Positions 35,373 through 44,567 of a stretch of DNA of 64,000 bases are shown one piece after another. Position numbers and translations under genes: made by a program. Numbering within the stretch: position 1 is the stretch's first letter; every line of letters starts with the position of its first letter. Source of the stretch: Bacteroidales bacterium 6E (lineage in GTDB: Bacteria; Bacteroidota; Bacteroidia; Bacteroidales; Prolixibacteraceae); assembly GCA_001270045.2 (NCBI GenBank), contig DF970686.1, forward strand, positions 688,088-752,087, given 5' to 3'. The notes beneath the pieces are model-generated. The model worked only from the letters and a program-made list of their open reading frames with translations, was not told the origin of the DNA and did not search any database.

Positions 35373-36335
35373 ATGGAAGAATTACTTGCACCGGTTCCCA
35401 GGGAGGTAATTAAGAGGGAGTTGACCCCTGAACGATTCATGCGGAAAACCAATAAGGGCGGTAATGAGATTTATATCATTACCCATAAAAATGCTCCCAA
35501 CACAATGCAAGAAATTGGGAGACTCAGGGAATTGTCGTTTAGGGATGCGGGTGGCGGTACCGGTTTACCGGTTGACATTGACGAACTTGATATTTCCGAT
35601 GCACCATATCGACAACTAATCGTTTGGGATCCTGATGCTGAGGAGATTCTGGGTGGTTACAGATATATGCTGTGTAGTGAAGCTACCTATGATGAAAATG
35701 GGGTTATTATGCTTGCTACTGCTCACTTGTTTCATTTTTCCGATAGGTTTTGCAAAGAATATATCCCATATACACTTGAACTGGGAAGATCTTTTGTGCA
35801 GCCTGACTACCAATCAAGCAAAGCAGGAGCCAAGGCTCTGTTTGCTCTTGATAACCTCTGGGACGGACTGGGGGCTTTAACTGTCGACCATCCTGAAATC
35901 AAATACTTCTTTGGAAAGGTAACCATGTATTCTCACTTCCATACAGAGGCAAGAAACCTGATACAGTTCTTCTTCCAAAAGTATTTCAGGGATCGTGAAG
36001 ACCTTGTATATCCTATTCAGCCTGTTGATTTTGGTATCGATCAAGAAAAAATGGAGAAGATTTTTGTCGGCAATGATTACAAGGAGGATTATAAAATTCT
36101 TTCTCAAGGAGTCAGGCAGTATGGCGAAAACATTCCTCCGTTATTTAATGCATACATGAATCTGAGCCCGTCAATGAAGACATTCGGAACTGCTGTCAAC
36201 GAGTCATTCGGGAAAGTTCTGGAAACCGGGATTATCCTTACTGTCAGTGATCTGTATCAGGCGAAGGTTGGCCGACACATTGAAACATACATAAAAGGTA
36301 AAGAGGAGTCAGAATCCTGGTTGTTACCTGAATAA
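35373..36335 (+). CDS. OlsB-like N-acyltransferase (GNAT fold), possible glycine-lipid synthase
   Basis: A 320-residue protein of the GNAT/hemolysin-like family related to OlsB. Recognisable segments are RLRELSFRDAGGGTGLPVDIDELD, the LELGRSFVQPDYQ motif and ALFALDNLWDGLG. OlsB-like enzymes transfer 3-hydroxyacyl chains to an amino acid amine; the Bacteroides homologue GlsB uses glycine. Start ATG 35373 (MEELLAP) is preferred over TTG 35361. It follows the O-acyltransferase-like gene by 71 bp; the two together suggest a non-phosphorus aminolipid pathway. Confidence 0.8.
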   Translation: MEELLAPVPREVIKRELTPERFMRKTNKGGNEIYIITHKNAPNTMQEIGRLRELSFRDAGGGTGLPVDIDELDISDAPYRQLIVWDPDAEEILGGYRYMLCSEATYDENGVIMLATAHLFHFSDRFCKEYIPYTLELGRSFVQPDYQSSKAGAKALFALDNLWDGLGALTVDHPEIKYFFGKVTMYSHFHTEARNLIQFFFQKYFRDREDLVYPIQPVDFGIDQEKMEKIFVGNDYKEDYKILSQGVRQYGENIPPLFNAYMNLSPSMKTFGTAVNESFGKVLETGIILTVSDLYQAKVGRHIETYIKGKEESESWLLPE

Positions 36336-36347
36336 CCGATTCCCTGA

Positions 36348-38246
36348 TCAGTATGATCGGCCTTCAATGCCTTCAACAAAGTTGATGAAAGAAGCATTGA
36401 CAACGCGGTTTCCTCCCGGTGTTGGATAGTCGCCGGTAAAGTACCAGTCGCCCAAGTCGTTTGGACAGGCAATATGCAGATTTTCTACTGTTTGGTATAC
36501 AATTTCAACTTCTGCCTTACAGTCTACGGGTTTCAATAGCTTTGCGATTTTTGCTGAAATCTCTTCTGCCGTAAAAGGCTTATATATTTCCTTTACGTAA
36601 TTTACCACTTCTTCTTTAGGTAAATTTTCCTGCTCTTTACATTTGTCGTATACCTCTTTAATGACATTCTCCCTGCCGGTTTCATACAATAATGATATTG
36701 CCGCGTTAAATGCCACAAAACAGTCTAATCGGGTCATGTCAATTCCGTAACAGTCTGGATATCGGATTTGCGGGGCTGATGAAACCACGATAATCTTTTT
36801 GGGATGTAACCGGTCGAGAATGCGAATGATGCTGTCTTTTAGTGTTGTACCCCTGACGATCGAATCATCGATAATCACAAGCGTATCCTTGTCATTTCTG
36901 ATAATTCCATAAGTAACATCATAGACATGGGCAACCAAATCCTGACGACTACCCTCATCGGCAATAAAGGTGCGCAGTTTTACATCCTTGACGGCAAGCT
37001 TCTCTACCCTGGGCTCGACGGAAATAATCTCCTTGATATTCTCGTCAGTCAGGGAACCGTTTCTTTCCCTGATTTCTTTGATCTTCCAATCGACCAGATA
37101 TTCCCTGACACCTTGTATCAAACCGTAAAATGCCGTTTCTGATGTGTTGGGTATATATGAAAATACAGAATTGACGAAATCGTAATTAATGGTCTTCAGG
37201 ATCATTGGGGCAAGGAGGAATCCCAGATTTTTCCGTTCCCTGTATATATCTTTATCGGACCCTCTCGAGAAATATATCCTCTCGAATGAACAAGACTTTC
37301 TCTTGTGGGGAACTCTTATCAAATCCCGTGTAATGTGTCCATCTTTTTTTATGATCAGGGCTTCTCCGGGGTTGATTTCCTGAACTTGGTCATAGTGGAT
37401 ATCCATTACCGTTTGTATTACCGGTCTTTCAGAGGCTACCACGACAATCTCATCATCCCGGTAAAAGAAAGCCGGCCTTATGCCCCAGGGATCTCGCATC
37501 ACGAAAGCATCTCCATGACCTACAAGTCCTGCAATTGCATAACCCCCATCCCAATCTTTTGATGAACGTTCAAGTATTTTTTGGATATCCAGATTTTTTT
37601 CGATGAGGGGAGATATTTCCCGGTTTGTATATCCTTCATTTTTATATTGCCTGAATAAAAGTTGGTTTTCTTCGTCCAGAAAATGCCCGACTTTTTCAAG
37701 CACAGTAACGGTATCGGTATATGCCTTTGGATGCTGTCCGAGTTCTATCAGTTTATTGAATAACTCATGGGTGTTTGTCAGGTTGAAGTTTCCTGCCAGT
37801 ACAAGGTTTCTCGATTTCCAATTGTTTTGACGCATGACAGGGTGAGCAAATTCAATGCTGTTCCTGCCAAAGGTGCCGTAACGTAGATGACCTAAAAAAA
37901 GTTCTCCCGTGAATGGCATGTTCTTATACAGCCACTCGGGATCCGTATTGACATTTTTACCTTTTTCAACCTTTTTCCAGGATTTTTGAACTTTAGCAAA
38001 TATGTCAGTGATTGGATTTTGGGCTACGGACCGGTGTCGTTCAATGTATTCCTGTCCTGGTTCCAGGCTCATTTTTACATTCACCATTCCGGCACCATCC
38101 TGACCACGGTTATGCTGCTTCTCCATCAGAAGGTAGAGCTTATTTAACCCATACTGCCATGTGCCATACTTTTCCTGATAATATGCGAGTGGTTTCAGTA
38201 ATCTGATCAGTGCTATTCCACATTCATGCTTGATCGCCTCGCTCAT
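36348..38246 (-). CDS. Divergent amidophosphoribosyltransferase-like protein (PurF family)
   Basis: A 632-residue protein with an N-terminal class II glutamine amidotransferase domain (HECGIALI with probable nucleophile C9; QHNRGQDGAGM; GHLRYGTFG) and a C-terminal phosphoribosyltransferase domain with PRPP loop VIIDDSIVRGTTLKDS. It is well over 100 residues longer than the usual PurF of 470-510. The usual NGN oxyanion-loop sequence reads AGNFNLTN here. I know this long form from Bacteroidota, where it is annotated amidophosphoribosyltransferase. It may be the purine enzyme or a paralogue with another role. A SPOR-domain gene ends 13 bp upstream. Confidence 0.8.
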   Translation of the reverse strand: MSEAIKHECGIALIRLLKPLAYYQEKYGTWQYGLNKLYLLMEKQHNRGQDGAGMVNVKMSLEPGQEYIERHRSVAQNPITDIFAKVQKSWKKVEKGKNVNTDPEWLYKNMPFTGELFLGHLRYGTFGRNSIEFAHPVMRQNNWKSRNLVLAGNFNLTNTHELFNKLIELGQHPKAYTDTVTVLEKVGHFLDEENQLLFRQYKNEGYTNREISPLIEKNLDIQKILERSSKDWDGGYAIAGLVGHGDAFVMRDPWGIRPAFFYRDDEIVVVASERPVIQTVMDIHYDQVQEINPGEALIIKKDGHITRDLIRVPHKRKSCSFERIYFSRGSDKDIYRERKNLGFLLAPMILKTINYDFVNSVFSYIPNTSETAFYGLIQGVREYLVDWKIKEIRERNGSLTDENIKEIISVEPRVEKLAVKDVKLRTFIADEGSRQDLVAHVYDVTYGIIRNDKDTLVIIDDSIVRGTTLKDSIIRILDRLHPKKIIVVSSAPQIRYPDCYGIDMTRLDCFVAFNAAISLLYETGRENVIKEVYDKCKEQENLPKEEVVNYVKEIYKPFTAEEISAKIAKLLKPVDCKAEVEIVYQTVENLHIACPNDLGDWYFTGDYPTPGGNRVVNASFINFVEGIEGRSY

Positions 38247-38259
38247 TTTTTTTGTAGTG

Positions 38260-38712
38260 TTAATTCAGACTTGGAAATTCGATAAGGTCAGGTACGATGA
38301 AGGCTTTTGGGAATTTGCCCTGAATTGCTTTCATCAGATGAAGTGCTTCGTTTTTGGTTCGGAAATTTCCTACCCTTACCTTGAAGTCAGGAGAAACATA
38401 CATTACGTAAACACTGGTTTCAGGGTATTCGCGAAGAAATGCGGATTTGACCGCCAAAGCTTTCTGTCTTGCATCAAGTGCCGAGCTGAAGAAAATTTCA
38501 ACCCTGAAACCGTTAATGGTCTGAACCGTTTCATTATGGCGGATATGCAAATCAATCAATCGTACCAATTCAGGATCCTGATGGATGCCAAGCTCCCGGA
38601 AAATCAGGGGTTCTTTATTTTCCTTTATGTTTTTCTCAGCCAATGTATTTTGCCCTTTAAGTGAGAGACAAAATGCCAAACTGATTACTAAAAGCAAAAA
38701 CCTACCCATCAT
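38260..38712 (-). CDS. Exported SPOR-domain protein
   Basis: A protein of about 150 residues with a signal peptide (MMGRFLLLVISLAFCLSLKG, cleaved near Q) and a C-terminal SPOR domain, seen in VYVMYVSPDFKVRVGNFRTKNEA and LMKAIQGKFPKAFIVPD. SPOR domains bind denuded peptidoglycan glycans, mostly at division sites. The start at 38712 (or 38709) is favoured because a -7 box lies at 38728-38735; the frame reaches 38757. It is followed at 13 bp by the PurF-like gene on the same strand. Confidence 0.85.
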   Translation of the reverse strand: MMGRFLLLVISLAFCLSLKGQNTLAEKNIKENKEPLIFRELGIHQDPELVRLIDLHIRHNETVQTINGFRVEIFFSSALDARQKALAVKSAFLREYPETSVYVMYVSPDFKVRVGNFRTKNEALHLMKAIQGKFPKAFIVPDLIEFPSLN

Positions 38713-38727
38713 TCTTTTTTTACGCTG

Positions 38728-38735
38728 CAAATATA
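38728..38735 (-). promoter_or_regulatory. -7 box of the SPOR gene
   Basis: On the minus strand TATATTTG matches TAnnTTTG, 16 bp upstream of the ATG at 38712. No TTTG is found 19-20 bp further up. Confidence 0.45.
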
Positions 38736-38945
38736 AATACAATACCTCAATTAGCATCAGATAAATACGGTTGTCATAAAACCCTTAACATTCATCCTAG
38801 CACTCGTGTCATTTTACTTCCAAAATCGTACCACGTATTTGTGGCTGGTTTATTTTTTCGGACAGTCCTTAAAATATTTACAAACTGTAGTTTAAACAAG
38901 AATATTTATTAATTTCAGCTCACCAAATAGTTACAGGAGAAAAAA

Positions 38946-39287
38946 ATGGGAAAACTAGTTGATGAGTTTAATGCATATCGGGAGAAAATGAATGAAAAAA
39001 TTCTGGCTGCCGATAATAAGGTTTTAAAAAGAATTTACAGTATTGATACCCTGACCTATCAGGATGGCGCACTCTCAACGAAGGTCAAAGAGATGCTGGG
39101 TCTGGCGACTTCAATGGTTTTAAGGTGTGATGATTGTATATGTTATCATTTAGGAAAGTGCCATGAACTGGGTGTAACCACCGAGGAAGTTTTTGAGATA
39201 TTTTCGGTCGCCAACCTTGTTGGTGGAACCATTGTTATCCCCCATACCCGAAGAGCGGTTGAATATTGGGAAGAACTCAACAGCTGA
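38946..39287 (+). CDS. Carboxymuconolactone decarboxylase-family (AhpD-like) protein
   Basis: A 113-residue all-helical protein with the AhpD-type redox motif CDDCICYHLGKC (CxxC followed by histidine) at about residues 59-70. AhpD-like proteins act as alkylhydroperoxide-type reductases; those of this small size often have unknown partners. An AGGAG sequence lies 7 bp before the ATG, an unusually good Shine-Dalgarno for this phylum. The next gene, 42 bp downstream, is NifX-like. Confidence 0.85.
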   Translation: MGKLVDEFNAYREKMNEKILAADNKVLKRIYSIDTLTYQDGALSTKVKEMLGLATSMVLRCDDCICYHLGKCHELGVTTEEVFEIFSVANLVGGTIVIPHTRRAVEYWEELNS

Positions 39288-39329
39288 TTAACCACTTTCG
39301 AGCAACCTGAATCAAACTAAATTTAACTT

Positions 39330-39647
39330 ATGGGAAAACAATTTGCGATTACCTCAAAAGGTAAAACGATCAAATCACAGGTGGATCTGAGATTTGGGAG
39401 GTGTGATTATTTGGTAATCCATCGTCCGGGAGATGAAGTAGCCCGATTGATCGAAAATCCATTTCGAAAGGATAAGAACCCGGGCATCAAATTAGCTGAA
39501 TTCCTTAAGAAAAATGAAATAACTGCCATCATTACAGGTGGCGTCGGTGTAGAAGTCAGTGATTACCTGGCTTCCCAGCATCTCCAGCTCATACAGCTGG
39601 AGGAGGCAGACATGCGGATTGTTGATATTTTGGAAAGGATCGGCTAA
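39330..39647 (+). CDS. NifX/NafY-type iron-molybdenum-cofactor-like protein
   Basis: A 105-residue protein of the dinitrogenase iron-molybdenum cofactor family. It shows the family's opening GKTIKSQVDLRFGRCDYLVIH and the ITGGVGVEVSDYL loop. No nitrogenase gene is in the window, and such stand-alone proteins are common in anaerobes with unknown metal-cluster roles. It converges on the yjjX-like gene, 17 bp away. Confidence 0.85.
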   Translation: MGKQFAITSKGKTIKSQVDLRFGRCDYLVIHRPGDEVARLIENPFRKDKNPGIKLAEFLKKNEITAIITGGVGVEVSDYLASQHLQLIQLEEADMRIVDILERIG

Positions 39648-39664
39648 ATGTCATTGGTGATCGG

Positions 39665-40246
39665 TTATTGAAATTCCTGATCATCCTGACAGGGGAATAT
39701 TATGGGGTTCATAAATGGGATAAGCGCCAATTGAACAGATTGTTGGTAAAGTTCTGTCCGCGAAATGACATTGTTCGTCAACGATCCGACAGCACCACCC
39801 TTCTGCTTGGAATTGATATGACCAAAAACCTTATCAATGGCATGGCCAAGTTCCATCCCTTCATGGACAAGCATGCTGACTTTCTCGGGTAATTGAAAGG
39901 ATGAAGTGCGCGATTGTCCTGAACCACCTTTCCAATTAATAACTACCCATGCAAAAGCTTCCAAATGGTTTTGGTGAATAATATGAATACCACCCTCAAT
40001 ACCAACACAAAAGGTAGCATCAGGATAAAGACGACGTGCTCCTGTTGCCCTGTTGGTAGCACCTCTCAGTGTTTCATGATCATCAAACGGCTGATCTGAT
40101 ACACCTGATGGAATTTCAACTCCGGAGATTTCGGCATAGGATATTCCGGAGGCCTCCAATCCAAGCCTTACTGACTCGAGTTTTACCGGGTTTGATGAGG
40201 CAACGATGACAGTTGGAATTTTTTGTCGGTTTGCAGTGATATTCAT
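39665..40246 (-). CDS. yjjX: Inosine/xanthosine triphosphatase (YjjX/DUF84)
   Basis: A protein of 193 residues that should hydrolyse non-canonical ITP/XTP. The start VIVASSNPVKLESVRLGLE, EIPSGVSDQPFDDHETLRGA and FCVGIEGGIH are diagnostic of the family. I use ATG 40246 (MNITANRQ) over the longer frame to 40273 because the shorter version matches family length. Confidence 0.9.
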   Translation of the reverse strand: MNITANRQKIPTVIVASSNPVKLESVRLGLEASGISYAEISGVEIPSGVSDQPFDDHETLRGATNRATGARRLYPDATFCVGIEGGIHIIHQNHLEAFAWVVINWKGGSGQSRTSSFQLPEKVSMLVHEGMELGHAIDKVFGHINSKQKGGAVGSLTNNVISRTELYQQSVQLALIPFMNPIIFPCQDDQEFQ

Positions 40247-40358
40247 AGAGTAGAGTTTATCATCCTGCCGCAAATTAACTTTTTTTAGGTTTCAGGCTAT
40301 ATCTGAGATATAAACTACCTCGCTTATGCATGGAACTTTTTTATATTTTCGAAATAAA

Positions 40359-40817
40359 ATGCAAAAGATGTTCATTGTAAGGGAAGCCAGGCTGCAGGAT
40401 ATTTCTGTCATTGCAAATTTTCAGCTGGCAATGGCATGGGAAACAGAAAAGCTTGAACTTGATCCGGAGGTAGTGTCCTTTGGTGTCAAGGCTGTATTTG
40501 AAGATTCTTCCAAAGGGGTATATTATGTCGCTGACATGGATGGCGAGATTGTTGGCTCACTTTTGACAACCTTCGAATGGAGCGATTGGCGAAATGGTAC
40601 GGTTCTCTGGATTCAATCGGTGTATGTAAAACCCGGATACCGGAGGAGAGGGATTTATTCCCGAATGTATTCCCATTTAAAGGAAAAAGTAATGAGTGAT
40701 CCACATTTGCGCGGCATCCGGCTTTATGCCGATGTTTCAAATCATATGGCACATAAAGTTTATGAGGCGCTGGGGATGAATTCAGAGCATTATAAAACAT
40801 ATGAGTGGATGAAATAA
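40359..40817 (+). CDS. GNAT-family N-acetyltransferase
   Basis: A protein of about 152 residues with the GNAT acetyl-CoA motif A VYVKPGYRRRGIYSRMYSHL (R/Q-x-x-G-x-G/I) and a C-terminal HKVYEALGMN. Substrate unknown. ATG 40359 (MQKMFIV) is chosen; the frame extends to 40326. Confidence 0.85.
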   Translation: MQKMFIVREARLQDISVIANFQLAMAWETEKLELDPEVVSFGVKAVFEDSSKGVYYVADMDGEIVGSLLTTFEWSDWRNGTVLWIQSVYVKPGYRRRGIYSRMYSHLKEKVMSDPHLRGIRLYADVSNHMAHKVYEALGMNSEHYKTYEWMK

Positions 40818-40880
40818 TGAAGCAGCGGGAATATCCTATGTTCTGCTTTAACAAATGAAGTTTAAAAGACGGCCAGCTAC

Positions 40881-41795
40881 ATGTCAGAATGGAATGGGAT
40901 GAGTAAAGGAGATTTAAAGAATGAAATTAAGGAGCTGATTATTGAAGCTCAGCGGAACGAAGTTACCGAATACCATATATATAAGAGTTTGGCACGACAC
41001 GCCAGAGACCTGTCGAATAAAAAGCTCCTTGAACAGATTGCTGCCGAGGAACTGGAGCATTACAGATTCTGGATGAACTATGGAGATGAGGTGGATCCAA
41101 AATGGTGGAAAGTGAACCTATATATATTTCTTTCAAGGATATTTGGTTTTGTGTTCGCATTGAAACTCATGGAGCACAATGAACAAATCGCACAGAAGAA
41201 ATATCTGGCGCTAAGTAAAGTTATCCCTGAGGTTGAAAAGTTGGCAGATGATGAGAAAGGTCATGAGAAAATACTCCTGAATATGGTGTCCGACAATCGC
41301 CTTAAGGGGATGGGGGCGTGGATAATCAGCGTCAATCTGATTATATTTTCATTGATTTTTTTTATTTATGCGCTTTCAGTTTGTCTTCAAAATACCCATT
41401 CGTTGGCACCTATAGGGATGATTTCAATTCTGGCTGTGGCAGGGGCTGATTTGTTCAGTACTTTGTTTCTGAGAAATAGTCAATCGATTCATAAAGATCA
41501 GGTAAAAAAGGGTTTTTTCCGGTTTGTGTCAGGAATCGTTACAGGAGGTGTCATTCTTATCCCCTTTTACCTTTCTCCGGATGTTATTGAGGCATTGATA
41601 TTTTCAACTGCCATTGCGATAATGGTGAGTCTGCTTTTGAATTATCAATTCGCTGTGGTTAGCGATCAGAAAGGATACAAAAGAATTGCGAGAATATTTC
41701 TTGTATTTTTGATATTGGTCACTATGGGATTGATAGCTGGATTTATTCTTGGCCAGATATTCCTGTTCCAGGGTTTTAATGTCACCAATCCATGA
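40881..41795 (+). CDS. Ferritin-like/VIT1 fusion membrane protein, probable Fe/Mn exporter
   Basis: A 304-residue protein with an N-terminal ferritin-like four-helix domain carrying glutamate/histidine ligands (EYHIYKSLARHA, EELEHYRFW, LMEHNEQIAQ, DDEKGHEKIL) and a C-terminal VIT1/CCC1-type transmembrane domain of about five segments. The same architecture is seen in MbfA, an iron exporter. It probably senses or collects cytosolic iron or manganese and moves it out. It stands alone between a GNAT and the U32 gene; alternative start at 40899. Confidence 0.87.
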   Translation: MSEWNGMSKGDLKNEIKELIIEAQRNEVTEYHIYKSLARHARDLSNKKLLEQIAAEELEHYRFWMNYGDEVDPKWWKVNLYIFLSRIFGFVFALKLMEHNEQIAQKKYLALSKVIPEVEKLADDEKGHEKILLNMVSDNRLKGMGAWIISVNLIIFSLIFFIYALSVCLQNTHSLAPIGMISILAVAGADLFSTLFLRNSQSIHKDQVKKGFFRFVSGIVTGGVILIPFYLSPDVIEALIFSTAIAIMVSLLLNYQFAVVSDQKGYKRIARIFLVFLILVTMGLIAGFILGQIFLFQGFNVTNP

Positions 41796-41816
41796 TATTA
41801 TCGTTAAGATTCATTG

Positions 41817-43646
41817 ATGCCAATCCAAAAAATCGAGTTACTTGCTCCTGCCAGAACAGCTGATTCAGGAATTGTTGCGATACAATCAGGGGCTGATGCA
41901 GTATATATTGGCGCACCCCGCTTTAGTGCCAGGGCTGCGGTTGGCAATACGGTTCAGGACATTGAGCGGCTATCAAAATTTGCGCACCAGTTTCATGCCA
42001 GGGTATATGTCGCGCTCAATACCATCCTTTTCGACCATGAATTGGAGATTGTACGAAAACTCATTTACGAATTGGCCGAGACCGGTATGGATGCATTGAT
42101 TGTTCAGGACATGGGAATACTGGAGCTTGATCTGCCTCCTCTTGAACTACATGCAAGTACACAAACCCACAACTATGATCCAGAGAAAATAAAGTTCCTC
42201 GAAAATGTAGGGTTCAGTCGTGTTGTCCTGGCAAGGGAACTGACATTGGAACAGATCAGAAAGATTAGGGCGGTGACGTCTGTCGAACTGGAATCTTTTG
42301 TGCATGGGGCATTATGTGTAAGTCTGAGTGGGCAATGCTATATGAGTGAAGCCCAAGGTGGAAGAAGTGGCAATCGGGGAGTTTGTGCCCAGCCTTGCCG
42401 AAAAATGTATGACCTGATTGATTCAGAAGGAAAGGTTATTGAAAGGAATAAACACTTGCTCTCGCTGAAAGATCTGGATTTATCTGACCATGTCGGGGAC
42501 CTGGTACTGGCAGGTGTTTCAAGCCTGAAAATTGAAGGTCGGCTAAAAGACGACAATTATTTAAAAAATTCAACAGTCCATTACCGTAGGAAACTAGACG
42601 ATTTTTTCAATCAATATACTGATTACGGACAGCTCTCGTCGGGTTTTTCGATATCCGGATTCGAGCCTGACACTTCCCTGACTTTTTCCAGGGGAGCCAG
42701 TAATTATTTTATTAACGGAAGAAATTCCGGCATGACGAGCTTTGATACTCCTAAATCGGCAGGGGAATTTGTCGGGGTGGTTAATCGTTGTAAAGGCAGA
42801 ATCCTGGAAATTGAACCTGTGAAAGACCTGAATAATAATGATGGACTGACATGGTTTGACACGGGCGGCACACTTAATGGAGTCAAGGTCAATCTTGCGG
42901 ATGGCAATAGGATAACTCTTTCTGAACCTGTTAATATTATCCCGGGTACCAGGTTGTACAGAAACTACCATCACAAGTTCTCTGAGATGGTCAGGAACAG
43001 TGATCCTGTGCGAAAGATTGCAATTCAGATACAGGTCTCCGAGGATGAAAGCGGCCTGAATTTTATCGTGACAGATGAGGAAGGTTTGCGCATCAGCAAC
43101 CATTTTCAGTTGGAAATGGTTGAAGCCCGGGATTCCCAAAAGGCCGAAGCCACATTTTTGGAACAGATGGCCAAATCAGGCGACACCATCTTTGAAATCA
43201 GGCATGTTGGCGTTACCTGGAAAAAACCATGGTTCATGCCAATTTCAGTCATCAATGGCATTCGCCGTTCATTGCTTGGTGAATTTGTAATGTTCAGGAT
43301 CTCGAAACATCCGAAGGGAAAGGTTTTCCGACATAACCGAGAGGCCCGCTGGTTTTCAAATCATGTCGATTATACTGGAAATGTCTCGAACCAACTTGCC
43401 AAATCTTTCTATTTTAGCCATGGGGCCGAAAGTGTAGTTCCTGCCATAGAGGTTTCAAAAGATTATCAGGGTAAAAGACTCATGAGCATGAAACACTGCC
43501 TGAAGTTTCAGCTAGGTTATTGCCCAAGAGTCAAGGACACTCCTTTGCCCTCCTGGAAGGAACCGCTTTATTTAATGGATGGAGATAAAAAATTCAGGTT
43601 AGAATTTGACTGTAAAAGTTGTCTGATGAATCTTTACCATCTTTGA
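41817..43646 (+). CDS. Peptidase U32-family protein, RlhA-like
   Basis: A 609-residue protein with the U32 TIM-barrel (LLAPARTADSGIVAIQSGADAVYIG) and a C-terminal collagenase/DUF3656-like part. The cysteines in HGALCVSLSGQCYMSE and RGVCAQPCRKMYDL match the 4Fe-4S site found in this family. E. coli RlhA with the same domains hydroxylates 23S rRNA C2501; other members hydroxylate tRNA or ubiquinone precursors, so RNA hydroxylation and not proteolysis is likely. ATG 41817 is used; TTG 41814 is adjacent. Confidence 0.88.
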   Translation: MPIQKIELLAPARTADSGIVAIQSGADAVYIGAPRFSARAAVGNTVQDIERLSKFAHQFHARVYVALNTILFDHELEIVRKLIYELAETGMDALIVQDMGILELDLPPLELHASTQTHNYDPEKIKFLENVGFSRVVLARELTLEQIRKIRAVTSVELESFVHGALCVSLSGQCYMSEAQGGRSGNRGVCAQPCRKMYDLIDSEGKVIERNKHLLSLKDLDLSDHVGDLVLAGVSSLKIEGRLKDDNYLKNSTVHYRRKLDDFFNQYTDYGQLSSGFSISGFEPDTSLTFSRGASNYFINGRNSGMTSFDTPKSAGEFVGVVNRCKGRILEIEPVKDLNNNDGLTWFDTGGTLNGVKVNLADGNRITLSEPVNIIPGTRLYRNYHHKFSEMVRNSDPVRKIAIQIQVSEDESGLNFIVTDEEGLRISNHFQLEMVEARDSQKAEATFLEQMAKSGDTIFEIRHVGVTWKKPWFMPISVINGIRRSLLGEFVMFRISKHPKGKVFRHNREARWFSNHVDYTGNVSNQLAKSFYFSHGAESVVPAIEVSKDYQGKRLMSMKHCLKFQLGYCPRVKDTPLPSWKEPLYLMDGDKKFRLEFDCKSCLMNLYHL

Positions 43647-43763
43647 TGGAAACTTTTTTCAATCCCGGAATAATTCAGGGGAATAGACTATTTTTACTGG
43701 TTCAAGGACCTTTAATCAGGCATCTGGAAATGATTGTCATTTTGGTCCCTGCTTTCTTAAGTC

Positions 43764-44447
43764 ATGAAGACGTCAGTAACACAATTGATCAAGATGATCC
43801 GTGAAGGTGAGCACCAACAGCAGGATTTCAAATTCTGCATCACGGATTCACGAAAAATTGCCCGATCGCTTGTGGCATTTGCGAATACCGATGGAGGTAC
43901 CCTTTTAATAGGGGTAAAGGATAACGGGAATATTGTGGGTGTCCAATCGGATGAGGAGTATTATATGGTCGAATCTGCTGCAAGAATATACAGTAAACCT
44001 CCTGTCCCTTTTATTACCAAACAATGGCATGTGGAAGGCAAGACAGTATTACAGGTAATCATTGAGCCAAGTAATGCAAAACCACATTTTGCCAAAGATG
44101 AGAATGGTAAATGGTTGGCCTACATACGTTACAAAGATGAGAACAGACTTGCAGGGAAAGTGATGGTTGACGTATGGAAAAAACAAAAAAGCAGACAAGG
44201 AATTACCCTAAAAGTTTCGGATGCTGAAAAATTCCTTCTGCAATATCTGGCTGAGCATGATTTCATCACGGTCTCTTCTTTTGCCAGGAAGGCAAGCCTG
44301 CCATTTCGTGAAGCGGAACAGCTTTTGGCAGATTTTATTGTTTGGGATATCGTTCAGCCATATTATGGTGAAAATAATGTTCTTTATCAGTTGAATAAGA
44401 ATTTCAATATGGAAGAGTGGAGAGAGCAACGCAGATCTTTGAAATAG
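43764..44447 (+). CDS. AlbA_2 (Schlafen-type) DNA/RNA-binding domain protein
   Basis: A 227-residue cytoplasmic protein. The N-terminal AlbA_2 domain is visible in EGEHQQQDFKF, KIARSLVAFANTDGGTLLIGV and HFAKDENGKWLAYIRY. A C-terminal helical region (about 145-215: AEKFLLQYLAEHDFITVSSFARK) looks like a winged helix. Family members act as transcription regulators or nucleic-acid-binding proteins; the target is unknown. No linked toxin or nuclease is present. Confidence 0.82.
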   Translation: MKTSVTQLIKMIREGEHQQQDFKFCITDSRKIARSLVAFANTDGGTLLIGVKDNGNIVGVQSDEEYYMVESAARIYSKPPVPFITKQWHVEGKTVLQVIIEPSNAKPHFAKDENGKWLAYIRYKDENRLAGKVMVDVWKKQKSRQGITLKVSDAEKFLLQYLAEHDFITVSSFARKASLPFREAEQLLADFIVWDIVQPYYGENNVLYQLNKNFNMEEWREQRRSLK

Positions 44448-44534
44448 GAGAACGGCTTGATCCCCTTTATTGATTCCTGAATATTCGTCATTATTTCCAC
44501 CTTGGCACTTGCTGATTGATTTGATACGATCCAT

Positions 44535-44542
44535 TATCTTTG
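44535..44542 (+). promoter_or_regulatory. -7 box of mfd
   Basis: TATCTTTG matches TAnnTTTG and lies 25 bp upstream of the TTG start of mfd, predicting a short leader. It supports the TTG start at 44568. Confidence 0.5.
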
Positions 44543-44567
44543 CGAAAATTTTATACCTGCTTAATAT

